NCBI GenBank assembly: GCA_035610835.1
Contig: CM069442.1
Span: 30,271,798 to 30,335,797 of the forward strand
DNA: 64,000 nt
Direction: 5' to 3'
Source of the DNA: Ophiura sarsii
Taxonomy: Eukaryota; Echinodermata; Ophiuroidea; Amphilepidida; Ophiuridae
The translations under genes and the position numbers were made by a program. Below are positions 33,371-44,895 of the stretch, one piece after another. The notes below the pieces were generated by a model. That model saw nothing but the letters and a program-made list of their open reading frames with translations. It ran no database searches and was not told the origin of the DNA. The stretch's first letter is position 1. Every line of letters starts with the position of its first letter.

Positions 33371-34076
33371 TCGTCAGCCTGCTTCGATAATTGCCCAACT
33401 CATTTTTTCTAGTTTTTAGAAAACAACAAAAATATGAAAAGTGAGTTAGGCAAATATCGAAGCAGGCTGATGATATGTTGAATAGCACCATGAATAATGC
33501 AGGTGAATTCCAACAGGAGCAGTAACTGTTGGATAGAATTAGGTTGGGGATATACCTTTAAGTGAAATGTGGCTTGTTATAGGCCTAATACGAATTACTA
33601 TGACCCATTTTAAACATTTACATAATTATTACAATCTGCCTAACTCACAATGCTGACTTAGGCAGAATTGAAATTGTGCATTTATCAACACTTTTGATTG
33701 GTCAATGACTTAGGTATTATTACAGCATGTGCAGAATGTGATGAAGTCATGATTTATGCAAAAAGCTCAATTTCGCTGAAAAAATGAGTTAGGCAATTGA
33801 GGACCCTAGATCTAAAAGGGGGTTAAGTCACAATCTTGTGAAATTGTAGTACTAGTTAGTATCAATTTTCTGCTACAAGGAGGATCTCTGCACCCTCTGT
33901 TCAAATGTTACAGTAAAGTCATGTGGCAAAGCTGTGTAATAGTCCATGGGAGGTACAACCCGAGTGGGTCAAGTCCACACATGGACACAATGAAACCCAG
34001 TTTTTGCTATTTTTCTCAATGTGACTTAACCCCCTTTTAGATCTAGGGTCCTCAATTATCGAAGCAGGCTGACAAT
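33371..34076. mobile_element. Foldback element with TCAGCCTGCTTCGATAATTG ends
   Basis: TCAGCCTGCTTCGATAATTG then CCCAACTCATTTTTTC at the left. The mirror occurs twice: at about 33440-33476 and, split by an insertion, at about 33780-33797 plus 34054-34076. The left 106 bp (33371-33476) alone make a compact hairpin. Confidence 0.85.
33798..34055. mobile_element. MITE with perfect GAGGACCCTAGATCTAAAAG ends, nested
   Basis: GAGGACCCTAGATCTAAAAG then GGGGTTAAGTCAC is mirrored by GTGACTTAACCCC then CTTTTAGATCTAGGGTCCTC, 33 bp without a mismatch that I can see. It is flanked by AATT on both sides and interrupts the right end of the foldback element. Confidence 0.92.
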
Positions 34077-34284
34077 ATGCAGTGTTACCACATTAACAAA
34101 TCCATGGCCACCATTGCCTGGTATTTCCTGTGTCTATTTTGGCAAGATAACATTTTACTGATATCTGACAGACTATAGAACAAGCCAATGCAATTATAAC
34201 ATTTTTTTGACAATTTATGTGATACTTCTGAAGATACGATGGCAAAATGGCACAGGTTTTACTCCAATTATTTTCTATCTATAC

Positions 34285-34918
34285 ATATGAAGAGGTATTT
34301 TGCAAAAGGGCTATGGTGCATTTTTTCAAAAAATGAGTTTGATATAGAAATGTATAGGGAAAAATCATATGTTTCAAGGGAACAAAGTCATTTTTTTCAA
34401 AAAGACCTACATCTCATTGTAAACAGCCATTGAAATTGTTGTTTTGTTGCAAAAGGGCCTGTATCCAGAATTATATCGGGATAATCCATCTGTTTGTACA
34501 TAAAGAAAAAATACCACACACAAAAAATCATTTATTTTAATCATTGAAAATAAATAAGTTTGATATTGAAATGTATAGGTCACAATCATATGTTTCAAGG
34601 AAATAAAGTCATTTTTTTCAAAAATACCTACATCTCATTGTAAACAGCCATTGAAGTTGTTGTTTTGTTGCAAAAGGCGAGTTTTGTTGCAAAAGGGCCT
34701 ACATCCAAATTTTCAAAAAATGTAAACATGATTTTAAAAAAAATTAAAACTAGCACATTTAACATTTATATCAATTTCAATTAGTATGTAGTGTACCTCT
34801 TTCATAATCCATTCAGTTTTTCAATTGCTCAACTTGAATATTTAGCAACAGTTTTTTGACTTTTTCTCAATAAGAGCCAAAGTGGATGTAGGCCCTTTTG
34901 CAAAATACCTCTTCATAT
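34285..34918. mobile_element. 634-bp element with ATATGAAGAGGTATTTTGCA ends
   Basis: ATATGAAGAGGTATTTTGCA then AAAGGGC is mirrored by GCCCTTT then TGCAAAATACCTCTTCATAT. Inside, a roughly 227-bp block (CATATGTTTCAAGG, ACATCTCATTGTAAACAGCC, GTTGTTTTGTTGCAAAAGG) is repeated in tandem. Confidence 0.92.
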
Positions 34919-34941
34919 ATTGCTCTTTATTTTGCGCTGTA

Positions 34942-35173
34942 TACTGTACAATTTTGCGATGGATTTATTGCGTGAATTTTGCGATGGATTTATTGCATGA
35001 ATTTTGCGAGGGATGTGGACTCGCTAAACTAAATACCTGCAAAACTGACAACTTTTGTATTGAAAGTAACAGTAACATTTCCAGGTTCGCGAAATTAAAT
35101 TCCCGCTAAAATAGCAGTAATTTTAAATTAATAAATAAATAAAGTATCTGCGAAATAAAAGTGTTTAACAGTA
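34942..35173. repeat. Element with CGCGAAAT words and TTTAACAGTA end, copy 2
   Basis: Starts TACTGTACAATTTTGCG and ends GTGTTTAACAGTA. GAATTTTGCGATGGATTTAT is repeated near the start. Related to 14057-14249. Confidence 0.6.
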
Positions 35174-35429
35174 CCTCAACATATGCCTTTGCTGACAGGA
35201 TGTGTCATGTTATAAGATCTATCAAATACAGAATGAGCATCGTATGTCTGTGTTTGAAACACCTTTGACATTAAGTACAATGTTATGTTAAGTCGACCAA
35301 ATGTGACCATTCGCATCAAAAAAGGACATTATTTATTGCAAACACAGTATCAAGATAGAGGTCAATAAAGTTGGTGTAATATGAAGAAAATATTAGAAAA
35401 ATATATATCTTATCATTACTGAACTTCTA

Positions 35430-35816
35430 AACTTGTATAAACCGTCTCGATCTGGCTTGCGTTCCACATCAAAAAATCTTCTGGTTATAGAAAAGTTGTA
35501 TAGGTCATGGGGGACAGAGCTTTTACCATTGCTGCAACTAGGCTCTGGAATTCACTTCATGATCATATCCGTGCTTGTTCGTTGCTCTCATCATACAAAA
35601 CTGCCCTCAAAACTCATCTGATGTATACTGCTTATAATTAGGATAATTTTGTGATTTATTGCATTGTATAGTTGTTGCTTTTTATGCATTTTTTGTATTA
35701 TTGTTCTCTGCTCTGGTTTCATTGTTGCTTTAGCTTAATTGCTCAATGCGCCATGAGTGCTTTGGCAGATTTGCGCGTGTTATAAATGTTCAGTATTATT
35801 ATTATTATTATTATCT
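35430..35816 (+). pseudogene. CR1/L2-type retrotransposon 3' end
   Basis: Plus-strand text in alternating frames reads SRSGLRSTSKNLL, then AFTIAATRLWNSLHDHIRAC and YKTALKTHLMYTAYN. This is followed by GCGCCATGAGTGCTTTGGC, TATAAATGTTCAG and an ATTATT tail. LWNSL-FKT-LKTHL is the family C-terminus. 5'-truncated and frameshifted. Confidence 0.85.
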
Positions 35817-36941
35817 TGTGTTTTCAAAGTTCAATCTCCTTCAACAATGCATTATTTTATAGCTTAGAATATTTGATGTGCTCAAGCCTAAATGAGTCGC
35901 ATGTCGACAGTTTTCCATTTTGATATTTGTCCATCATTTTAAAGCAGGTGGAAAATGCTACAGTATAGTCCAAATCCAACTAAAATTGAATTTCTATGTT
36001 TTAAGTTACATACAATTTACCAACTGAGAAAACAAAGTAAAACAAGACATTTGTCACTTCTTTTTACCTATATTTATAACTCAAAATCAATAATCCCGAA
36101 ATCCGACTCATTTCGCTTTTTCATGCTGTTTCAATTGGTATAAATAGCTCAGATTGGAGTCGTGCCACCAACATGTCCATTGTAACGTGATGGTTCACAA
36201 AGGATATCTGAGTAACAGTAATACAAAAGCCTGATATGTCACCAGGTCTTGACAATCAGTTTCTACAGCCAGTTCCCAAAAGGTTTATACTTGGGCTGCA
36301 AAGAATTTTTTCAAACAACCCCACCACCACCACCACCACCACATTCACCCACTGCACTCTTAACACAACAGGGGAAAAAGTATGCACGCAACCTAAAAAT
36401 TGAGGTCAAATTTTGACCACAAAATGGCCAAAATTTGACTCAATTTTTAAAGCGTGTACTCACACTGAAACCTGTGCATACTTTCATTCTGAACATGCTC
36501 AAAGTGCATTTATTTTAGATCTATTTAAACCACTAACTGAACAGGCTGTAAGAGGCTGTTCTCGCGCTGGTAACAAGAATTCCAATTAATTGGAGTCAAC
36601 CTTTTCAGATTTTAAACCGCCTGCCCCTTCCATCTCCCTTGCTTTTCAGGTGGACACAGCCCAGGGAACCTTAGATCTCAGTTGTACGAACTTTACGTTA
36701 AATTTGCATTTATCTCAGCAGCTCTGACCAGGCTGCAACAGATCAACTGTCTGCTAACAGTTCTCTTGGGTAGGTTACCGAGAAGTTCAATTAACTTTGC
36801 CTGTTAGGGATGCTAACATTAGAAATGACAGGAAACCGTATTGTAAACGTGAACATTATATATAGCCTATACGATATATCACTCAGCTACACACACAATG
36901 TGAAAATACAAAATGGTATGGGGAACGTAAAATTAGATGTG

Positions 36942-37188
36942 TTAACACTTTCCATGCGGCTATTAAATTTACCATTATTATACAAAACTGATTTTTCAAA
37001 AACCTTTCCTAACTTTTAAAGTCTATCTCAAGAATTACTGAACCAATACTAGGCATGTTTGTACTTATTTTAATGCATTTTTCATAGTGATTCATGGTGA
37101 TGACATTCAACAATTTTAACATTTTTGAAACAATTTTTGAAATTTTGGAACTGTCGTCTACAGACGCCTGCCGTGTGGGAAGCGTTAA
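36942..37188. mobile_element. TTAA-type MITE (CACTTTCC ends), copy 6
   Basis: TTAACACTTTCCATGCGGC on the left; GCCTGCCGTGTGGGAAGCGT then TAA on the right. Interior GAATTACTGAACCAATACTA is intact. Confidence 0.92.
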
Positions 37189-37705
37189 CACAATCAATCA
37201 ACTTGTTTATAATACTATTTGTCAATCTGCCTCATATCATAGTGCAAGTTAACATTTGGAAAAGACAGGAAACTGTATTGTAAATGTGAACCTATACGAT
37301 ATATCACAACACGCACAATATGAATGTGCAGAATGGTATGGAAATGTAAAATTAGTTCTAACACTCAATAACCCCTTTTACAGTAGCGTGTGCAGCATTT
37401 CCCTGGTGGGGGAGGCTCTCCTTTCCCCCAAATGACTACACACCATTTTGGCCAATTATCTGTTCATGAAAACATGCACGCTTTGCATGGAAAATTGTTT
37501 CTAATATTTACATGAATCTTACCTTAATTAAGGAACATTTTGGTTATATGAGCTTGTAAAATGATATTTCTAGACATATGCATGCATAGCGCGCAAAATT
37601 GACTATTTTTATATACATTTGGTTTCGATTCCACGATTAAGTCAAATCTCTTAACATTCCCCCGAATGGGCGCAATTCCCCTGAATGATAGTCAGGTGGG
37701 TTGCT

Positions 37706-37731
37706 CCCCCCCCCCCCCCCCCCCCCCCCCC
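37706..37731 (+). repeat. Poly-C run (26 bases)
   Basis: Uninterrupted C run preceded by GGTGGGTTGCT. Confidence 0.9.
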
Positions 37732-38068
37732 GCCTCCCTTTGAACACATCACTGCCCCTTACCAACTATCTGTGTCAATCTACTTGGTAGGGCAAGCTAA
37801 CATTAGAAAAAACAGAAAACATTTTTACAAATGTGAACATTGGCCTATAGGCTATAATGTTTTATCAGTCACTGAGCTACATGTACACACACTGTGAAAA
37901 TGCTAAATGGTAGGACAAAGCAAAATTGGAAATTCAAACGCTCTGTGAACTTACGCTCGAGCTTGTGATATGGGATGTGTGAGAATAAAAACAAATTAAG
38001 TCATATATCTGATGTATATAAGTTATATTTATAAATTAACACATATATGAATACATTTATTTATTGTA

Positions 38069-38270
38069 TGGTACAAGGTGAGTAAAAAAGCTGCAAAAGT
38101 GGAAAGAAGCCATCTTGTTTTCAAAACTGAGTTGAAGTTTGAAACTGTTAAAACGTTTCAAGAATGATATATTTCTTACTCGTTTTGTGTGAAAAAATGA
38201 AGTCAATCGCAATTTCCGGTTGTCTTTGGTGAACCTTATTGCTGCACAACCCAGTTTACGTGTTTGTTCC
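38069..38270. mobile_element. Half of a TACAGGGTGA-type element (partner family at 44.9-45.5 kb)
   Basis: TACAAGGTGAGTAAAAAAGC, then GTGGAAAGAAGCCAT, AAACGTTTCAAGAATGATAT, TGTGTGAAAAAATGAAGTC and GTTTGTCTTTGGTGAACC-like text. It matches the arms flanking the assembly gap. Only one arm is present; it is cut at the truncated MITE tail 38272-38342. Confidence 0.8.
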
Positions 38271-38271
38271 C

Positions 38272-38342
38272 AAATTTTGGAAGGTTTCTGAGAAATCTGT
38301 TTTGTATAATGGTAACACTAATAGCTGTGTGGAAAGTGTTAA
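38272..38342. mobile_element. TTAA-type MITE (CACTTTCC family), truncated end
   Basis: TTCTGAGAAATCTGTTTTGT, GGTAACACTAATAGC and GTGTGGAAAGTGTTAA, the last 70 bp of the family only. Confidence 0.8.
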
Positions 38343-38540
38343 AAAGGCATAATATGAAAATGCACCTGGGTTACAGAGAAAATGCTGTTAGAGAGCGGGA
38401 CCAGAACAAGTCAGCCATTTTGGATCATCAATAAACAATTTATTTAATACATTTGAAGAAAGCTGTAAGATTATTGATAAATAGTGCGGACAGATCATGA
38501 GGTTGATCAAGGCAGGGTGTATGAATTACTGTATCTTTAT

Positions 38541-38923
38541 GCAGTGATGGAAATACCCACATGACTTTCCACCCAGGGTTGTCTAGGAACTACACACTTT
38601 GTGGACTTGGAATATTTCTAACCATAGACGATGGTTAACGTCTATGTGCTAATCCAACTTTTACAAAAGAAATAAATCAGTTGAAAAAGTGGTCCTAGTG
38701 GGAATCAAACCATGGACCTCTGCATTGTAAAGCATGTGAGTCAACCACTAGACTTGTGAGGGATGAACTGGCCAAGACATGATTTTAATCGCTCTTATTA
38801 TTACGGAATAAAGCTATACAACTGTTACGATCAGTACATACAATATTTATATTAATAGAGCTGCGACATACATGATCGTCAACTCCCGGTGGAAAGTCAT
38901 GTGGGCATTTCCACTGCTGCGTA
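38541..38923. mobile_element. 383-bp MITE carrying a tRNA-like segment
   Basis: GCAGTGATGGAAATACCCAC then ATGACTTTCCACCC is mirrored by GGTGGAAAGTCAT then GTGGGCATTTCCACTGCTGC. The interior, on the minus strand (about 38690-38757), reads GTCTAGTGGTTGACTCACAT and GGTCCATGGTTTGATTCCC, resembling A and B boxes of a tRNA-derived promoter. Confidence 0.8.
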
Positions 38924-38956
38924 TCTATATCTATAGAATACTTGGCAGAACAATTA

Positions 38957-39290
38957 ATTGTTATCGGGCCAAGGTCCCAGAAACCTAGGGACACAAGTTT
39001 GTGTACAGGTAGGAGACCCGGGATGATCCTCTTCTCTTTACGATGAGGTCTGCAACTAATGTAACGTGTTCAGGGTGAGGCGTCTGAATACACGGGACCA
39101 ACAGCTTTATGTGACTCTCTAACCACAGCGCACTGACATTCACTGTATACACCTGCACATTGTACACAGTGTATCGGGTACAGGAGAAATTCTACAATTA
39201 AATCTGATTATCAGCTCAACCACAGAAGGAGAATCTGATAAAACTAACCATTACTGAATTAAGATGTGATGTAGAATTTCTGACCTACAA
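38957..39290. repeat. Dispersed repeat, copy 2 (partner at 18420-18780)
   Basis: Same block order as the earlier copy, with an extra roughly 55 bp (about 39080-39125) absent from it. Confidence 0.8.
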
Positions 39291-39352
39291 TCCTGGAAAA
39301 AAGGTCTTGGGACGCTTTTCTGTGATATAACAGTAAACGGTCACCCCCACTC

Positions 39353-40632
39353 AGGGTCTTAGCTAGGAATTAAAATGTGCCCGTCCAAAAAAGAAAAACA
39401 AAATATTTGTAATGACTGACGTGCGAAGCACCAAGGTGCGAAGCACCGCGTTCCGCGCTAGCGCGGACAGGGGGGAGTCTGAGGGGGGATGTGCCCCCCT
39501 CAGCGTTCGAAAAAAATTCAATTTTCGAACCCATTTGGTGTGATTTGGGGGGCACTTTTGACCGATATTTTATTGAAAATGTTTGTTGTTAAATGTTAAA
39601 TAAATATCACTTTTTAAAAAGTAATAAGCTTACTTTATGAGTCCATTTTCTTCTCTGCATGAAAATATATTAATTTTGAAAGTTATCCCTGGTAGAGGTT
39701 TCATTATTTGCATTATATTCCAATTAATGTCTGCCGTTTTTGACATTTTTTCCCGGGCATTTTTTTATACCGAAGAAATTATTTCTTTCGTGTACGCGCG
39801 GCCATCTTATATACATCCCCGAGTCGATCTTGAATATTTCCGTATGGAACATTGATAACGAAATTGTAGAGGGCGGCATAGTCTTAGTCTACCAACCGCC
39901 GGCGGCAGTATTTTGCATTGCTTCATGGAAAAGATCTGCGTCATCGAAAAGAATTGGAATAACCACGTGCGGTTGGTGGTACCCATTTTACAGCACGACG
40001 TAACATAAGAAAAATAACATACGGGAACCAAATTCTGTTTACATGATGATTGAAAGGTATTCCCCGAGCCAAGTTCGCATTTGGTACGATAGATCGAAGT
40101 ATTTTAAATGACATTTCAAGATTTTCTTGCACTATTTATGGTCGATTTTTATGCACAAATTCGAAATGTAGTTACAATTCCGCTAAAGCTCGGGATACTT
40201 TGAGAAAACCGAGGGAATACCACCAGAACGACAAGTGTTTTTCCCCAGCATGGTAAAGGTTAATAATAATACATGAATATCCATCTCTTCATCAGCCAAG
40301 GTCTGAACGCATCATAAAACAGTATCATAATATTTGATCGGGATGTTCAATGCTTGTAGAATTGATATAAGTCGGATTCTGGACCGTTTAATATAATGAC
40401 TACCATTCATTTTGTACTAGATTTTATAGTCCTACCGCGCCATATTATTTATTTAAAGTGCTCGCTTATCATGACCCTTGGAAGTTTATAATTAATTAAT
40501 GATTTATTTATTTTTGTCCAAAACACTGCCCGTCAATAAGACGGGTTGGGGATATTTCCACCCGTCCACTTTAGAAACTGCCCGTCCAAAAGACGGGTGG
40601 ACGGGTGGCTGGCTAAGACCTTGCCCCCACTG
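39353..40632. repeat. About 1.28-kb element with weak GGTCTTAGCTAGG ends
   Basis: AGGGTCTTAGCTAGG and GTGCCCGTCC near the left, GCCCGTCCAAAAGACGGG and GGCTGGCTAAGACCTT near the right. Left subterminal GCGAAGCACC occurs twice and GGGGGGATGTGCCCCCCTCA is self-complementary. The interior is unrecognised. Confidence 0.55.
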
Positions 40633-40824
40633 TAATGTTGAGGGATGCCAATGGTTTCAGCAGCTTGCTAGAATGTCCCAACATTGATTGATGGTGGGGA
40701 AGGAAAAATCTCATTTGAAGGTGTTCAGATAAGCACAGAAGACAATACGCATTAATCAATAGCTTGGAAATATATATACATGCATTATTCAAGAAGTGCA
40801 CTCAGCGTTCCAAGGATATACTTC

Positions 40825-40920
40825 CAAGATTGTAGATAGGAACTTTTTTGGTTAAGCAATGAATCCCGACCGACGGTACAGCGCCTAACTGCTCGGCCAC
40901 CTCTACCTCTAGAAAGAGAA
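40825..40920 (-). repeat. tRNA-like fragment (Ser/Leu-type A box)
   Basis: The minus strand reads GAGGTGGCCGAGCAGTTAGG then CGCTG and GGTCGGGATTCATTGC. GTGGCCGAG-NGGTTA is the usual 5' half of class II tRNAs (Ser/Leu). I could not close an acceptor stem, so it is probably a SINE head or pseudogene. Confidence 0.5.
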
Positions 40921-41359
40921 GAAAGCGCAACTCGACAAAGCAGGATAACAACACATACAGGTTTAGCCATATCTATATACAAGCTATTCCTCAATAGAAT
41001 GGAACGGAACGGATCAGAACACCTGGCGGTCGTTGGTATAAAAAGCCAATGATGATACTGATGTCAAATAGTCTGATGAAGTGCTCAGTTGAGCATGAAA
41101 CTGTCACAAGTGAGTATAATAATTGTATGCCTATTATTTCTATGTATAATAATTGTAGTTATTATACATCAATCAACTTGGATTTGTCAAGATGGAATAC
41201 AATTTTTCTACAATTACCATTGCACAATCCTGACGAACCCGCCCCAAGTTATAGTTTCAGTTAGCAGATTGCAACACCTAATCAAGGGGAAAATGCAGTG
41301 TAGTTACACAATTCAAAATGGCAGTTAATTTGAATCCCTGCACCACCTGTTAAAGCACG

Positions 41360-42388
41360 TACAGGGTGTCTAAAAAAAACCCGTGCACGTGTTTACCCAA
41401 CTTATTGACCATGAACTTCTAAAATCTGGTGTAACAATTGTACACATATTGATAGACTGAACGCTCAGCTTTCATATGCCGTTTATTTCATCTGATTTGG
41501 TTTTGTCAATCTTGTGATATGACCAATTAACTAAAGCTACACAAAATCGACTTTGTGCCACTTTACAGAGTGCAATGAATTGAATATACTCCGGAAAGGA
41601 GGGGTGGGGTGGGTACCCCTAAAAAATCCAATCCGAAATGCAGAGTATGCTTATTTGGGTACCATGGTATATATAGCTAGAGGTTCCCTCTATCCATACA
41701 TACCTATCAAGTACAAACATACTACGTATAACGTCACAATGACCCCGTCACCAAACATGGCCTCAAATTCCCGCCGTATTCGCTGGACAGTGAAATATAG
41801 CCCAAAATAGAAATCTTCGCTAAAAAAGTTCCAAATATCGGAATTTCACCCGTTTTTTGCTTATAAGTGAGGGAAATGGTGTTTTTAACAAAGGCCTATG
41901 CTATAATATTCAGGACCACAATTAAAATATTTTTAAAAATGGCGATTTAAAAAATTGTAAGTTGGCAACCACACCCTCCCCTACTATGGGACTTTGACGG
42001 CTTACCCTACCCCCGGCTATGGAAACACCCTCAATTTGTTTTCGTAAACATGAGCGCGGGGGATGTAAAAGCGTTCACCTATGCGCCCTAGGTCACTGTT
42101 CTTTGCGTTTTAGCGCAATCGGCGACCACCCTCCCTTATGATGACGAGGGTTTTAATGCTTATGTCTTAGGCATTCTTCTGTAAAAGTGGCACAAAGTCG
42201 ATTTTAGGTAACTTTAGATAATTGATCATATCTCAGGATTGACAAAACCAAATTAGATGAAATAAATGGCATACTAAAGCTAAGCATTTAGTCTATCAAG
42301 ATGTATACAATTGTTTCACCAAATTCTAGAAGTTCATGGTCAATAAGTTGGGTAAACATGTGCACGTTTCTTTTTGAGACACCCTGTA
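41360..42388. mobile_element. 1.03-kb element with about 200-bp inverted ends (TACAGGGTGTC)
   Basis: TACAGGGTGTCTAAAAAAAA, ACTTATTGACCATGAACTTC, TCTGATTTGGTTTTGTCAAT and TCGACTTTGTGCCACTTTAC at the left all recur inverted at 42183-42388. No transposase seen. TA at both boundaries. Confidence 0.93.
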
Positions 42389-42749
42389 TTACAATAATCT
42401 GTTTAATTCTTTGTAATCAATGGTCCTTGTCAGAAAGATCATTGTCCAGTTTTCCCAATAACAAATAGACATCATCACATTACATCAGCTTTTGACTCGA
42501 TGCCCATTCTTCGTTCGGAACTTATTTCAAGTCATACAACCTCGGAATTTACTCTTTACACCCGTCTGCAATTTGTGAGGATCAGAGCCTTCAACTGGAA
42601 TAAGATTCCATGCAAGTGTGGCATCATCTGACAATGTCTCACTGCATTACCAGTCATATTGTTACATAATGTTATGGAATAGTCCCATTCAATGCAGTAT
42701 TAGTTTGAAGCTTTTCTCGCAAAAGACGGACCTTGCAAAGGACAAATAC

Positions 42750-43042
42750 ATGGGGGGGGGGGGGTTAGGGGGTACTTAGTGGATATGAGGTTACGGGATG
42801 TGCCGCCAAATAGGGTCCCATATTTCAATCTCTGATAGCTGGATGACCCCTTTTCAAAGCCATTTTTGGTAATATATGGGTCTGAAATCCTTAATTTTGC
42901 TGTTTTTCGCCGAAATTTTAGCAAAATCTGTCAAATATATAGGAACATTATGAGTATCTGGTAAACATATGGGTCCATTTCCCCCAAAAAATTGGTAACT
43001 GTTTTGGTCATAATCATCAGGGGTGGGGGGGGGGGATACTGT
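42750..43042. repeat. Repeat with G-rich ends, copy 2 (inverted)
   Basis: Starts with a 13-base G run, then GGGGGTACTTAGTGGATATG, GGATGTGCCGCC, CAAAGCCATTTTTGGTAA, GGGTCCATTTCCCCC. It is the reverse of the 17325-17645 order. Ends in GGGGTGGGGGGGGGGG. Confidence 0.8.
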
Positions 43043-44795
43043 CATTCAGGTATCCGTGCTCGAGTAAATTTGGCAAAAAATGGATGTCTTCAACGATTAA
43101 CTTATTTTCTTTCTTCTTTAGCAAAAAATCACACACAACAGTACTTTTTTTCCTCTTCATTTGGATAGCTGCCAAAAATTCTAAAAAGGGTCCCCAGTCA
43201 GCGAGTGAAATAAAATGTGGCATATTTTATATGATCTTTTATTGTTTTCATTTGCAGTTGCATGAATTTTTGCCCAAAAAAGTAGGAATTTGTGAAAGCG
43301 ACTCCAGTGAAAGAATATGTCAATCGGCGTTAGAAATAAAGAAAAATAAACTAGTTATCCAGCCGGATAACCCAGCAGGAGGTTTTTGGTTATCCGCCAC
43401 AATTTTTAGTTATTCACATTTTGCAGTAAAGGCTGCCATTGCAAATCACTGTTCTGCTGGTCTCATTACTGCATTTTTAAACCCCATACATGTACGGGCT
43501 AATTATTCAATCCAGCGGACAAGGGGATGTTTTGGGAGGTTCATAAACAACAATGAGACTAAATTGTATTACTATTTATTTTGTTTACCTGCATGAAAAC
43601 AAACAGTTAAAACTTTTCTTTTGGATTCAAAATATTGGTCATTCATCGATTAATCAGCAAGGAAAAAACTGGTTATAATGCAGTATATTTGGATATTTCG
43701 GTGCACAGATTATCACTATTTTGAAAGTTATAAAGCCAATGCAACAATGTCTTCATGTTTTGACTTAAATCTCAGTTCCCCCCTCCTCTCCAAAAAGGAC
43801 TTATATCCCGAACAAATGCAGTCATTTCACTAGAACAAAAGCCCTAAATGACTGTTCAATAATGACTGATGAAAGACATATATTAGTGACCTTCCCGTCA
43901 TTATGTAATTGTAAAGTTCAAAGTAATAAGCACACATAGCAATCAATAGTGCAAATACTTCACGATAGCGGCATGGTAGGATAATATTTTCCTAGCTGAC
44001 AATAATAACATGAAATATCCACTGAATTTGGAAAATAAGACCTGCAAAACGAAGAGATACAAGATGATTTCTAAGCAGGGGCGTATTGTTTTGTTTAACC
44101 CAAACAAGGAGAAACAAGTGGTCAGACAGGCGGGTCGATTACCAATTTTTCTTTTCTTTTTTTTTTGTTTGTTGTTGTTATAGACACTTTGGAGTTCTAT
44201 TCTAAAGCTTACCCAACTCTTTTAGGGTAGAAAAAAGATTACCATTTTCTTTTCAATTTCTCTTTAATGTTCTTTTATGTTTGTTTTTTAGCGCCATACC
44301 AAAAAAATTGTGATAAGTCTAAAAATCTCAGTGAAATTGTATGTGTTGAATGCAAGGTTGACAGGCTTGCAGCCCGTTAGTACAAACTGTCACGCGGTCA
44401 AGACCATGTTTTGACGTCCTGTTTTTGTTAGAATCTTAAATTTGCATCTCCTTGGTGTTTACAAGAGAGAATATGGGTATAAATAAAAGTCTAGGGGCAG
44501 TCCGTTTATCTATTTGGCAACTTCAGATTAAAAAAACATTACATTTTTTTCACCATTAAAAATATCTTAAAAAAAGAAGAGAAAAAATTTAGGGCAGTTT
44601 TTTAAGATTTAATGTCGGCGTCGGTGTCGGTCGTTTGGGGGCAAACACCTTTTTGTGTGTGGCCTAACTAGAGGGGCACCTTTGGTAGTAACTCTCACTG
44701 CATTTTGGCCTATAACGTCTAAATGGAACATATCTTGATATCAAAATATGTTGATGGTCAAAATAAAAGCTGATCAGAACATCCACCTTTAAACT

Positions 44796-44895
44796 NNNNN
44801 NNNNNNNNNNNNNNNNNNNNNNNNNNNNNNNNNNNNNNNNNNNNNNNNNNNNNNNNNNNNNNNNNNNNNNNNNNNNNNNNNNNNNNNNNNNNNNN
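44796..44895. other. Assembly gap (100 N)
   Basis: Exactly 100 N, a conventional placeholder length. It falls inside or beside the left arm of an inverted-repeat element, so true length and content are unknown. Confidence 0.99.

Noticed and set aside
36652..36770. Exon-like stretch on the plus strand after TCCCTTGCTTTTCAG, reading LRSQLYELYVKF
   Set aside because: The acceptor is good and one frame is open for about 49 codons, but the donor (G|GTAGGT) is ordinary, no homology is recognised, and no partner exons are seen on that strand.
43084..43596. A 170-codon open frame starting with ATG on the plus strand
   Set aside because: It begins at the edge of a G-rich repeat, has low-complexity Phe/Lys-rich text at the start, no recognisable domain and no splice context. 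An AT-rich chance frame is as likely.
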